A stretch of 64,000 nt of DNA, from assembly GCA_014763615.1 (NCBI GenBank), contig JACXVB010000009.1, positions 34,955-98,954 of the forward strand, written 5' to 3'. Of the stretch, positions 18,628 through 27,189 are shown one piece after another (position 1 is the first letter of the stretch; every line of letters starts with the position of its first letter). Both the position numbers and the translations under genes were made by a program. Origin of the DNA: Sphingobacteriales bacterium. Lineage in GTDB: Bacteria; Bacteroidota; Bacteroidia; Sphingobacteriales; Sphingobacteriaceae. The notes beneath the pieces are model-generated. The model had not been told where the DNA came from, did no database searches, and saw only the letters and a program-made list of their open reading frames with translations.

Positions 18628-18793
18628 TTTACATGTGGATAGGGTAGCTAGAAAATTAAATTTAATATCGAGTAAGCAAACCGATTGGCAAACTGCCTTA
18701 GAGTTAACAGAAAACCTAAAAAAGTTAGATGTCACCGATCCTGTAAAATATGATTTTGCTTTATTTGGATTAGGGATTGAAGAGAAGTTTTAA
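18628..18793 (+). pseudogene. Second, diverged copy of the TIGR02757 3' end
   Basis: 166 bp align without gaps to 17266-17431, with about 22 differences by my count (roughly 87% identical); the last 50 or so bases before the stop are identical. It encodes HVDRVARKLNLISSKQTDWQ and ends GIEEKF like the intact gene. No start of its own. Most simply a remnant left when a block of related-strain DNA integrated at the end of the gene. Confidence 0.85.
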
Positions 18794-19138
18794 TCTCAAT
18801 GCGTCTTATTCAAGATGGGTTAGGTTGCGCTTCGTCACCGCTTCACTCATCCTACGTTTTTTAACGAAGGATGAGCGAAGCGATCTACTGGCTTACCTGC
18901 TACGATATCCCAAGGATGAACTCCTGATGTTTTTTGAAAGCAAATTTAATCTGACTATTTATTTGTATCAACATTTAAACAGATAGTATCAAAAATCATA
19001 TTCCATTTATTTCTATTTGATTTTCAGTGTTTTATTTAATTTATCTTTTGGTGTAGCCAGTACAATAAGCAAATTCAAAGCAAACTTTTTCCATTGAAAT
19101 TCATTTATTACTGACCGATTTAAACTAAATTGTACCCC
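18794..19138. other. Intergenic region with one imperfect hairpin
   Basis: 345 bp with no supported gene. 18839-18856 and 18865-18882 form an 18-bp near-perfect stem around a T-rich 8-nt loop (the arms carry CTCATCC/GGATGAG). It is not followed by a T-run, so it is not a clear terminator. The rest is AT-rich leader of the carboxylase gene. Confidence 0.5.
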
Positions 19139-20767
19139 ATGGATTTGGAATTTAACAAGAACGAAGACGTCAATAAGCAGTTAGTTGATGATTTGAAATA
19201 TCGACTAAAAAAAGTTTATAAAGGAGGGGGGGAGCAAGCAGCAGCTAAACAGAAAGAAAAAGGTAAAATGTTGGCTCGTGAGCGTATCCATTATCTTTTG
19301 GATGATAAAAACGATTTCTTAGAAATTGGTGCATTTGCTGCCGAAGGAATGTATGAGGAAGTTGGCGGATGCCCATCTGCTGGGGTAATTGCTGGGATAG
19401 GATATATTTCTGGAAGGCAGTGTATGATTGTGGCTAACGATGCCACTGTTAAAGCGGGTGCTTGGTTTCCAATGACGGCTAAGAAAAATCTAAGAGCCCA
19501 GGAAATTGCCATGGAAAACCGTTTACCTATTATTTATTTAGTAGATTCTGCGGGGGTATTTTTGCCTATGCAGGATGAAATCTTTCCTGATAAAGAACAT
19601 TTTGGAAGGATTTTCAGGAATAACGCCATTATGAGTTCTGAGGGAATTATCCAAATTGCTGCCATTATGGGTTCTTGTGTAGCTGGAGGAGCTTATTTAC
19701 CCATCATGAGTGATGAAGCCATGATTGTGGATGGAACAGGTTCGGTTTTCTTAGCAGGATCTTATTTGGTAAAATCAGCTATCGGCGAAACGGTAGATAA
19801 TGAAACTTTGGGAGGCGCTACTACGCATTGTGAAATCTCAGGCGTTACGGATTATAAGCATGAAAATGATGCAGCTTGTTTAGATTCGATTAAAAGCATC
19901 ATAGCTAAAATTGGTGCGCCAGAAAATGCAGGGTTTAATAGAGCAGAATCGGTTTTGCCAAAAAGAAAACTCGAGGATGTTTATGGGATTTTACCAGAAA
20001 ATCGTGAAAAAGCCTATGATATGCATGAATTATTAGATTGTTTGATAGATGCAAATTCATTGGATGAATATAAGGCAGGTTACGGTCAAAGCATTGTTTG
20101 TGGTTTAGCTAGGATTGAAGGTTGGGCTGTTGGAATTGTGGCTAACCAGCGCAAAGTGGTGAAGTCTAAAAAAGGAGAAATGCAATTTGGTGGTGTAATC
20201 TATTCTGATTCTGCTGATAAAGCCACGCGTTTCATCATGAACTGTAATCAGAAAAAAATTCCTTTGGTTTTTTTGCAAGATGTAACCGGATTTATGGTGG
20301 GTTCTAGGTCTGAGCATGGTGGCATCATCAAAGATGGCGCTAAGATGGTGAATGCAGTTTCTAATTCTGTAGTGCCTAAGTTTACCATTGTGGTTGGGAA
20401 TTCTTACGGAGCAGGAAATTATGCGATGTGTGGGAAAGCTTATGACCCAAGATTGATTTTTGCGTGGCCAACAGCGAAGATTGCAGTGATGAGTGGTGCT
20501 TCTGCCGGAAAAACTTTATGGCAAATTCAATCGGCTAGTATGAAAAAATCTGGAGAGGAAATCACTAAAGAAGAAGAGGAAAAGCAAATCAAAATCATCA
20601 CCGATAGATATAATGAACAAACCACACCTTATTATGCGGCGGCTCGGTTGTGGGTAGATGGGGTCATAGATCCAGTAGAAACCCGTAAAGCCATTGCTAT
20701 GGGGATTGAAGCAGCCAATCAATCGCCTATTACCAAAAGATTTAATGTTGGGGTGATTCAGACTTAG
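19139..20767 (+). CDS. Acyl-CoA carboxylase beta subunit (carboxyltransferase)
   Basis: About 542 residues from ATG 19139; a TTG three codons upstream is ignored. Two crotonase-type carboxyltransferase halves: the N-terminal part with ARERIHYLLDDKNDFLE and GSCVAGGAYLP, and the C-terminal part with QDVTGFMVGSRSEHGGI and GNSYGAGNYAMCGKAYDP. The latter pattern is closest to methylcrotonyl-CoA carboxylase beta (leucine breakdown), though propionyl- or geranyl-CoA carboxylases share it. It needs a biotin-carrying alpha subunit, which is not adjacent here. Confidence 0.88.
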   Translation: MDLEFNKNEDVNKQLVDDLKYRLKKVYKGGGEQAAAKQKEKGKMLARERIHYLLDDKNDFLEIGAFAAEGMYEEVGGCPSAGVIAGIGYISGRQCMIVANDATVKAGAWFPMTAKKNLRAQEIAMENRLPIIYLVDSAGVFLPMQDEIFPDKEHFGRIFRNNAIMSSEGIIQIAAIMGSCVAGGAYLPIMSDEAMIVDGTGSVFLAGSYLVKSAIGETVDNETLGGATTHCEISGVTDYKHENDAACLDSIKSIIAKIGAPENAGFNRAESVLPKRKLEDVYGILPENREKAYDMHELLDCLIDANSLDEYKAGYGQSIVCGLARIEGWAVGIVANQRKVVKSKKGEMQFGGVIYSDSADKATRFIMNCNQKKIPLVFLQDVTGFMVGSRSEHGGIIKDGAKMVNAVSNSVVPKFTIVVGNSYGAGNYAMCGKAYDPRLIFAWPTAKIAVMSGASAGKTLWQIQSASMKKSGEEITKEEEEKQIKIITDRYNEQTTPYYAAARLWVDGVIDPVETRKAIAMGIEAANQSPITKRFNVGVIQT

Positions 20768-20782
20768 TTTTGTTTAGCAAAA

Positions 20783-21207
20783 TCACATAATCCTACTACA
20801 CTTCACCATCAGTTTGCCAGAGTAGAAGATATAAGGGTCTCCGTGTTGATCTACTTTAAAACTTGTTTTTGGGTTTTCTACACTAGTATTCTCTTCGCCT
20901 TTGGTCTTTAATTTAGTAGCGCCATCGTTATTTTTGGCATATCACTCACCTTTAGGTTTTCGCCTTTAAAACTTATAGGTTGGATGAAAAATTTATCCTC
21001 TTTCTGAATAATCTCGTAGGCTACCTTTCCGCCATCCGAAGATTTGATACTTTCATCATACCAAAAGCTTATTAATTTATTATGATTGGTTGCAGGCACA
21101 ACGGTAGCAATACGATCTGTTGGTTTTGTTTCGGTCTTTTTAGCTTGATCAGATTTATTGATGAGCATTCCACTAATAACCATGGCAACAACGATTTTCT
21201 TGCTCAT
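20783..21207 (-). pseudogene. Small exported protein of unknown function, frameshifted
   Basis: The first 91 or so residues (MSKKIVVAMVISGML, then YEIIQKEDKFFIQPIS) end early in the annotated frame at 20908. Adding one A to the five-base A-run (T-run at 20931-20935 on the plus strand) restores a reading frame of about 50 more sensible residues (TKGEENTSVENPKTSF, QHGDPYIFYSGKLMVK) to a stop at 20783. That continuity suggests a real gene broken at a homopolymer, or a sequencing error. An N-terminal hydrophobic stretch suggests export. Family not recognised. Confidence 0.6.
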
Positions 21208-21354
21208 GGATAAGGATACTGCAGAAAATCTAAAATTGAATCAATTTATCAGGTTTTGAGAATTAATTTTTTTTAAAAAACTTTCCAATATTGGTGTGTT
21301 TCATCAAAATTTTCCACCTATCAGTAATTTCAATATCACAATCAATAAATACAT

Positions 21355-21385
21355 TTGGGATAAGCCTTTTCTAATCCTAAATTTG
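21355..21385 (+). promoter_or_regulatory. Bacteroidota-type promoter of trxB
   Basis: TTG at 21355-21357, 20 bases, then TAAATTTG at 21378-21385. This matches the Bacteroidota primary sigma factor consensus in both boxes and spacing, 17 bases before the trxB ATG at 21403. Confidence 0.7.
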
Positions 21386-21402
21386 TATTACAAAATTTTA
21401 TT

Positions 21403-22359
21403 ATGACAGAAGAATTAGAACACGTAAAGTGCTTGATTATAGGATCTGGTCCTGCAGGTTACACAGCCGCAATTTATGCTGCTAGAGCTGATTTAAATCC
21501 GGTATTGATTACCGGAATGGAAATGGGTGGACAGTTGACTCAAACTACTGATGTTGAAAATTTTCCGGGTTATCCTAACGGAATAATGGGTCCTGAGATG
21601 ATGGAAGATTTTCGGAAACAAGCAGAGCGTTTTGGTACTGATATTCGTTTTGGCTATGTTTCTTCTGTAGATTTTTCTGGTTCAGTACACAAAGTGATAG
21701 TGGATGAAAGTAAGACTATTTTAGCAGATACCGTAATTGTTTCTACCGGAGCTTCTGCCAAATGGTTGGGTTTACCTTCTGAACAAAAATACAATGGTTT
21801 TGGAGTTTCTGCCTGTGCCGTTTGTGATGGTTTCTTCTTTAAAAATCAAGATGTGGTAATTGTAGGAGCAGGAGACACAGCGGCCGAGGAAGCTACTTAT
21901 TTAGCTAAATTATGTTCTAAAGTTACCATGTTGGTTCGTCGGGATGAGTTTAGAGCTTCAAAAGCGATGGTTCATCGTGTGTTAAACACGCCAAATATTG
22001 AAATCTTATACAATACAGAAGCCAAAGAGATTTTGGGAGATGGCAAAACCGTAAATGCGGTAAAAGTGATCAATAACCAAACAAATGAAGAAACTGATAT
22101 TCCAGCTACTGGATTTTTTGTGGCTATTGGTCATAAGCCGAATACTGATATTTTTAAAGATTGGTTAAAGATGGATGAAGTAGGGTATATCATCACTAAA
22201 CCAGATAGTACAGCTACGGATATTGAAGGCGTTTTTGTTTGTGGAGATGCGCAGGATAAAATTTATCGCCAAGCGGTTACTGCAGCAGGAACAGGCTGTA
22301 TGGCAGCACTTGAGGCTGAAAGATATTTAGCAGCAAAAGAATTTGAAATTCAAGATTAA
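21403..22359 (+). CDS. trxB: Thioredoxin-disulfide reductase
   Basis: 318 residues. FAD-binding GSGPAGYTAA (residues 14-23), redox-active CAVC (C138, C141) within SACAVCDGF, NADPH-binding GAGDTAAEEA (about 155-164), and the C-terminal FVCGDAQDKIYRQAVTAAGTG FAD motif. Reduces thioredoxin with NADPH in the cytoplasm. Own promoter upstream and a terminator downstream, so likely monocistronic. Confidence 0.97.
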   Translation: MTEELEHVKCLIIGSGPAGYTAAIYAARADLNPVLITGMEMGGQLTQTTDVENFPGYPNGIMGPEMMEDFRKQAERFGTDIRFGYVSSVDFSGSVHKVIVDESKTILADTVIVSTGASAKWLGLPSEQKYNGFGVSACAVCDGFFFKNQDVVIVGAGDTAAEEATYLAKLCSKVTMLVRRDEFRASKAMVHRVLNTPNIEILYNTEAKEILGDGKTVNAVKVINNQTNEETDIPATGFFVAIGHKPNTDIFKDWLKMDEVGYIITKPDSTATDIEGVFVCGDAQDKIYRQAVTAAGTGCMAALEAERYLAAKEFEIQD

Positions 22360-22379
22360 TTTCTAATCCTAACAATTTT

Positions 22380-22409
22380 AAAGGCTTGAGTTAAACTCAG
22401 GCCTTTTTT
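22380..22409 (+). terminator. Terminator after trxB
   Basis: Ten-base-pair stem (22381-22390 with 22396-22405, one G-T pair), short loop, and a T-run, 21 bases after the trxB stop. Confidence 0.85.
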
Positions 22410-22468
22410 ATTTCTAAAATCTAAATAGGTCATATAATTTTTTTAGATTTGTTTATCAAGACTTAAAT

Positions 22469-24778
22469 ATGCGTTTAACACTCAAAATCACCCTACTTTT
22501 TATGAGTTTAACTTCTTGGGCTTTTGCTCAAGATATTAATTTAGGCATCATTCCTGCACCGCAAAATGTGGCACTGAATTCTGGCTTTTTTCAGATTAAT
22601 CAAAATACAGCTTTGCAGTATGAAACGGATGAGGATCGCAAAATTGCGGAGTTTTTTAAAGATTTAGTAAAAGAGAAAGAAGGTTTTGATTTAACCATCG
22701 CCAAAAACTTCATTCAAGCTCCTGAAAGTATCATTTCTTTTCATTCTGCCAACAGCGATAGCTTAGCAGAAGAAGCTTATACCTTAACGGTAAATGATAA
22801 AAGCATCTCTTTAAAAGGGAAAGCTAAAGGTGTCTTCTATGCGATGCAAACGCTTTCACAGCTTTATCTTAATAATTTAAATACACATCAAATCCCGCAA
22901 TGTATCATTACAGATCAACCTCGGTACGCTTATCGCGGCTTACATTTGGATGTTTCTAGGCATTTTTTTTCTGTGGATTTTATCAAGAAATACATCGATT
23001 TAATGGCTTTTTACAAGCTCAATAATTTTCATTGGCATTTAACAGATGATCAAGGTTGGAGAATCGAGATTAAAAAATATCCCAAACTCACCGAAGTTGG
23101 TGCTTACCGAGCGCAAACCTTAGTAGGAAACTACCATAATAGAATGCCGCAATGGTTTGATGGAAAACCTTATGGCGGTTATTATACTCAAGATGAAATT
23201 AAAGATGTGATAGCTTATGCTGCTAAAAGGTATATCAATATCATTCCTGAAATTGAAATGCCCGGGCATTCTATGGCAGCTTTAGCCGCTTATCCTGAGC
23301 TGGCTTGTGGGGATAATCCGGGTCCGTTTAAAACAGCCGAAAAATGGGGGATATTTCCAGATATCTATTGTGCAGGAAAAGACCATACTTTTGATGTTTT
23401 AGAAGATGTTTTAACTGAGGTAATGCAATTATTTCCATCAAAATACATTCATATTGGTGGAGATGAAGCCCCGAAAACGGCTTGGAAAAGTTGCCCTTAT
23501 TGTCAAAAACGGATGAAAAAACTGCACTTAAAAAACGAGGAGCAGTTACAATCTTATTTCATCCATCGGATAGAGAAGTTTGTAAATAGTAAAGGACGAT
23601 CCATTATTGGTTGGGATGAGATTTTAGAAGGTGGATTAGCACCTAACGCTACGGTGATGAGTTGGAGAGGTGTTTCAGGCGGAATTTCAGCAGCGAAACA
23701 AAAACATCAAGTGATTATGACACCTAGTACCAACGGTCTTTATTTGGATCATGTGCAAGGTCGTTCAGATCAAGAACCCCTAACTATTGGTGGCGACGGA
23801 AGAATTTCTAAAATTTACAATTATAATCCAACACCAGCATCATTAAATGCTGATGAGCAACCATATATCTGGGGCGTACAGGCCAATATGTGGACTGAAT
23901 ACATCACTACTGACGCAAAAGTTGAATACATGCTTTTACCAAGAATCCTGGCACTTTCTGAAATTGCATGGACAAATCCTGAAAAGAAAAATTTCAAAGA
24001 CTTTAATGAAGTTCGTGTTCCAGAACATTTAGCTTGGTTAGATCAAACTAATTTGTTGTATCGAGTTCCAGAAGTAATTGGGGCTAAAGACACTACTTTG
24101 CTGGTAACTGATTCTTGTGTTTTTGATTTAAAACCATCTGTAACAGGGGCACAGATTTATTACACCATTGATGGCTATTCTCCTAATGAAACTACAAATT
24201 TATATACGCAACCTTTTAGCGTAATTGTTCCTAAAGGAGAAGAACGTCCTGTGAAATTTAGGGTGATTACACCTTCAGGAAAAAGGAGTGTGGTTACTAC
24301 TACACGGTTGGTTAATCGAGATACTTTGGCAGCCGATACTTCAAAAAACGGAACTCATCAACGGGGATTAAAATACTATTATGTGCCCGGAAAGTTTAGT
24401 AGCATTCTAGAAATTGATACCAATTTAGCTACACAGGTGGGTTTGGCATCAACAATTTCATTCCATCACGTTCCTAATAAAGCTAGGGAGTATGGCCTAG
24501 TTTTTACAGGTTATATCCATGTAAATGAAAATGCCAATTTTGAGTTTTCGCTTTATAGCGATGATGGTAGCAGATTGTATATAGATGATCAATTAATAAT
24601 AGATAATGATGGGAAACATGCCAGGTATGAACGTTCTGCTGGAGCTAATTTGAAAGCCGGTTTACATAAGCTAAAAGTTTTATATTTTGATGATGGTCCA
24701 GGCTCTACTTTACAAGTTTCGGTAAAAGGAACTGATGGGAAAAAAATAGAAATACCATCAGTGATGTTATTTAACTAA
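22469..24778 (+). CDS. GH20 beta-N-acetylhexosaminidase with PA14 domain
   Basis: 769 residues. Signal peptide (1-20, ends WAFAQ), N-terminal GH20b domain (about 25-145), TIM-barrel GH20 domain (about 150-500) with NNFHWHLTDDQGWR and the catalytic Asp-Glu pair in HIGGDEAPKTAW (about 331-332), a chitobiase C-terminal/Fn3-like strand region (about 540-610), and a C-terminal PA14 domain (about 630-769; FSLYSDDGSRLYIDDQLI). Removes terminal GlcNAc or GalNAc from chitin fragments or glycans in the periplasm or at the surface. A TAGATTTG -7-like box lies at 22444-22451. Confidence 0.94.
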   Translation: MRLTLKITLLFMSLTSWAFAQDINLGIIPAPQNVALNSGFFQINQNTALQYETDEDRKIAEFFKDLVKEKEGFDLTIAKNFIQAPESIISFHSANSDSLAEEAYTLTVNDKSISLKGKAKGVFYAMQTLSQLYLNNLNTHQIPQCIITDQPRYAYRGLHLDVSRHFFSVDFIKKYIDLMAFYKLNNFHWHLTDDQGWRIEIKKYPKLTEVGAYRAQTLVGNYHNRMPQWFDGKPYGGYYTQDEIKDVIAYAAKRYINIIPEIEMPGHSMAALAAYPELACGDNPGPFKTAEKWGIFPDIYCAGKDHTFDVLEDVLTEVMQLFPSKYIHIGGDEAPKTAWKSCPYCQKRMKKLHLKNEEQLQSYFIHRIEKFVNSKGRSIIGWDEILEGGLAPNATVMSWRGVSGGISAAKQKHQVIMTPSTNGLYLDHVQGRSDQEPLTIGGDGRISKIYNYNPTPASLNADEQPYIWGVQANMWTEYITTDAKVEYMLLPRILALSEIAWTNPEKKNFKDFNEVRVPEHLAWLDQTNLLYRVPEVIGAKDTTLLVTDSCVFDLKPSVTGAQIYYTIDGYSPNETTNLYTQPFSVIVPKGEERPVKFRVITPSGKRSVVTTTRLVNRDTLAADTSKNGTHQRGLKYYYVPGKFSSILEIDTNLATQVGLASTISFHHVPNKAREYGLVFTGYIHVNENANFEFSLYSDDGSRLYIDDQLIIDNDGKHARYERSAGANLKAGLHKLKVLYFDDGPGSTLQVSVKGTDGKKIEIPSVMLFN

Positions 24779-24779
24779 G

Positions 24780-25389
24780 ATGAAGAAATTAGTTTTGTTG
24801 TGCTTTGCTTTTACCATTTTTCTAGGAATCTTCGCTTGTACTCATCAAGAGGCTAAACAAGAGCATCAAGCTCAAAAAGTAATTTCAAAATTACCTTCTC
24901 CATTTCATACGCACCTAAAAGTAGAAGTTGGGCCACAATTGATTTTTGATGTTTTTAGTTGGGAGAGGCGCAGATTCTACTTCATCGCTATTAATTTTAA
25001 GATCAGATTCATTAAAAAATGAGTTTTCGGTAGCGTCATCAGATCATATTGCTGGCAAATTAAAAGAAGTTTTTAATACCGATATGGACGACGATGGAAA
25101 TCCTGAAATTGTGGTGTATTACAATTCAAATGATGCCATTAATAGTGCTAAAGTGCTTTGTTATGAATTTACAGGTAAGAATGTTCATCAAATCAAATTC
25201 CCTAATTTAACATCCAAAACTCAAAAGCAATATCGTGGATCAGATAATTTCTACGTAAAAGAAGGGAAGCTATATCGAGAGTTTAATATTTATGATGAGG
25301 CAAATCATACTCATCAAAATCCGCTAGGAAAAAAGAAAATCGAGTATATTTTGAAGAATAATAGTTTTGATTTAATGGAAATGGAATAA
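24780..25389 (+). pseudogene. Lipoprotein gene split by a frameshift
   Basis: Starts 1 bp after the hexosaminidase stop with a lipoprotein signal (MKKLVLLCFAFTIFLGIFAC) and loses frame near 24958-24965 (in FSW followed by GRGADST in the +1 frame). The second frame continues 24946-25389 with EFSVASSDHIAGKLKEVF and an Asp-rich DMDDDGNPEIVVYY segment resembling calcium-binding FG-GAP loops. The two parts read as one protein of about 200 residues. Either a real inactivating indel or a sequence error. Function unknown. Confidence 0.65.
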
Positions 25390-25412
25390 ATCAGTTAGGA
25401 TTTATTAGTTGA

Positions 25413-25445
25413 CAGTTTTCCGTTAAGAAACTCAAAAAAAAACTG
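25413..25445. terminator. Weak hairpin between convergent genes
   Basis: CAGTTTT at 25413-25419 pairs with AAAACTG at 25439-25445, with A-rich sequence before the second arm that reads as a T-run on the minus strand. The loop is long, so this is tentative. Confidence 0.3.
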
Positions 25446-25461
25446 CTAACTACCAACTGAA

Positions 25462-26064
25462 TTAAGCTTCATCCTTAAATTGCTTATTTAATCTTTCTAA
25501 ATCTTCCAGCATCTCATTAAAACGCTTCTCTTCTTTTCTGATGTAAATTTTCATGAGGTAAACATAACAGATGATAAACCAAGCCAAAGTAGCCACTACT
25601 ACGCCAATCATCAAGGCAAGATTGAGACGATAAAAGAACTCGATAAAATAAAGACTTAAACCTAAACCCAATACTAAAGTATATACTTTATAATTTCTGG
25701 TGTGCTGCACATACCTTGATTTTCTAAACTGCTGTATAAATTGGATATGATCTTGAGGTTGATCAAACAAAGTATTGCTATTGGCAATGGTACTGATGTT
25801 AATTACTTGCATGATGATGAAATACAAGCAGCATAACTGCACAATCACCAGCCCGATGTAAGAAGTCCAAAATTGAAAATCTGTGGTAAATAAAACATAG
25901 GTAACCACACCAAGTGCCAAGAGCATGGCAATAATTTCTATGGTGAATTTAGACCGTAATTTACCTCTACTTTCTTTGTAATGGCTTATTACCTCCTTGT
26001 AATCTATCACAGGAGCGGTCTTTTGCTCATTCCAAATGCCAACTAATGAATCAAAGTCTTTCAT
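25462..26064 (-). CDS. Four-helix membrane protein, putative anti-sigma factor
   Basis: 200 residues. A cytoplasmic N-terminus of about 40 residues (MKDFDSLVGIWNEQKT) is followed by four membrane segments (about 42-62, 68-90, 125-147, 150-172) and a charged C-terminal tail. Its start overlaps the ECF sigma gene by 14 bp, the usual layout of a sigma factor with its membrane-bound antagonist. It lacks the zinc-binding anti-sigma HxxxCxxC motif and the FecR periplasmic domain, so the anti-sigma role is from context only. Confidence 0.65.
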   Translation of the reverse strand: MKDFDSLVGIWNEQKTAPVIDYKEVISHYKESRGKLRSKFTIEIIAMLLALGVVTYVLFTTDFQFWTSYIGLVIVQLCCLYFIIMQVINISTIANSNTLFDQPQDHIQFIQQFRKSRYVQHTRNYKVYTLVLGLGLSLYFIEFFYRLNLALMIGVVVATLAWFIICYVYLMKIYIRKEEKRFNEMLEDLERLNKQFKDEA

Positions 26065-26548
26065 GTTGATTATATAATTCAGTAAGCTTATGCTTAATCC
26101 TGTGTATTTTAACTCTTAAATTTCCTTCAGAAATACCTGATATTTCTGCAATTTCTGGGTATGGAACCTCATCCATTACCATAGTAATAATAATTCTTTC
26201 ATTTTCTTCTAGCTTTGCAATACATTGATACAATGTTTTAATTTGCTCTTGCTTATCTGATGTCTCTTCTTCTTTATTTTCGATGATATTGGGTGTCAGT
26301 TCATCTTTGGCTTGCCGCTTTTCGCTTTTTAAATAAGTTAAACAAGTATTTACGGCAATTCTATAAACCCAAGTCGAGATCATGGACTGATTTCTAAACT
26401 TATCCAGATTTTGCCAAACTTTTAAAAAGGTCTCCTGTAAAAGGTCATTTGCTGCATCAACATCACCCGTATAACCAAAACACAAATGGTAAATCTTCTT
26501 AGAATTAGCCTGAAAAATTTCCTTAAAGACCTGCTCTTTATTAGACAT
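26051..26548 (-). CDS. ECF-type RNA polymerase sigma factor
   Basis: 165 residues with sigma-70 region 2 (about 20-85: AANDLLQETFLKVWQNLDKF, STWVYRIAVNTCLTYL) and region 4 (about 105-160: LEENERIIITMVMDEVPYPEIAEISG, then the recognition helix near NLRVKIHRIKHKL). Redirects RNA polymerase to its own promoters in response to a signal, probably through the membrane protein encoded by the overlapping downstream gene. Confidence 0.92.
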   Translation of the reverse strand: MSNKEQVFKEIFQANSKKIYHLCFGYTGDVDAANDLLQETFLKVWQNLDKFRNQSMISTWVYRIAVNTCLTYLKSEKRQAKDELTPNIIENKEEETSDKQEQIKTLYQCIAKLEENERIIITMVMDEVPYPEIAEISGISEGNLRVKIHRIKHKLTELYNQHERL

Positions 26549-26608
26549 TAATTTGTTCTTAGTTTTCGGGTTTATTTTTAGATAGCCTGATGATAGTTTT
26601 GTTACAAA

Positions 26609-27127
26609 TCAAGAAATTTCATGGATATGAAAAGATGGTCGTTTTAATTTTAGTTCTTTCAAAACCGCATCAAAATCTTGTTGATAATCAAACTGTAAGT
26701 CTTCTTGCAATTTGGGTAATAATTTATTAATGCGTTTGAGTTGTCTAAACAAGATTAAATCAATAGCCCTATAATTAGATTTTACGATGGGATGTTGAAT
26801 AAAGCTTTCGCAAAAAGCAAGGGCAATTTCTACTTCCAAATGCTTTTCACTGATGTATTTAATATGCTTATTCATTATCCGTGTCAATTTTCTTAATTGC
26901 TTTCCTACATAATAAATACTCGGGTGTAAATCATCAAACTCATTCATAATAAGTTCTTTAACCTGCATAACATAAGCCTCCTTTTTATCTTGGTAGAAAA
27001 GCAAATAATGTAAAAGTTCCTTATTCTCAGTTTTGTATTTGGCTAGGCGCAAACACAATTCTTTGAGCTCGTGACTTTCTTGAAAGTTTAATTCTTTTTT
27101 TAATTCGGCTAATTTAGGACTCTCCAT
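26609..27127 (-). CDS. Conserved helical hypothetical protein
   Basis: 172 residues, mostly helical and charged, with no membrane segment or signal. Distinctive stretches are ELKKELNFQESHELKELCLR and LHPSIYYVGKQLRKLTRIMN. I recall similar proteins only from Sphingobacteriaceae, without a function. Divergent from the symporter gene; 60 bp separate it from the sigma factor start. Confidence 0.65.
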   Translation of the reverse strand: MESPKLAELKKELNFQESHELKELCLRLAKYKTENKELLHYLLFYQDKKEAYVMQVKELIMNEFDDLHPSIYYVGKQLRKLTRIMNKHIKYISEKHLEVEIALAFCESFIQHPIVKSNYRAIDLILFRQLKRINKLLPKLQEDLQFDYQQDFDAVLKELKLKRPSFHIHEIS

Positions 27128-27189
27128 TTCTCAAATTTGTGCTATTAGCCAAAATAGTTACTTTTGTTAGATTCCCAAAAACTAAATTC

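Noticed and set aside
18777..18986. 69-codon ORF after the duplicated gene end
   Set aside because: It starts inside the TIGR02757 copy and reads through the hairpin; composition is not protein-like.
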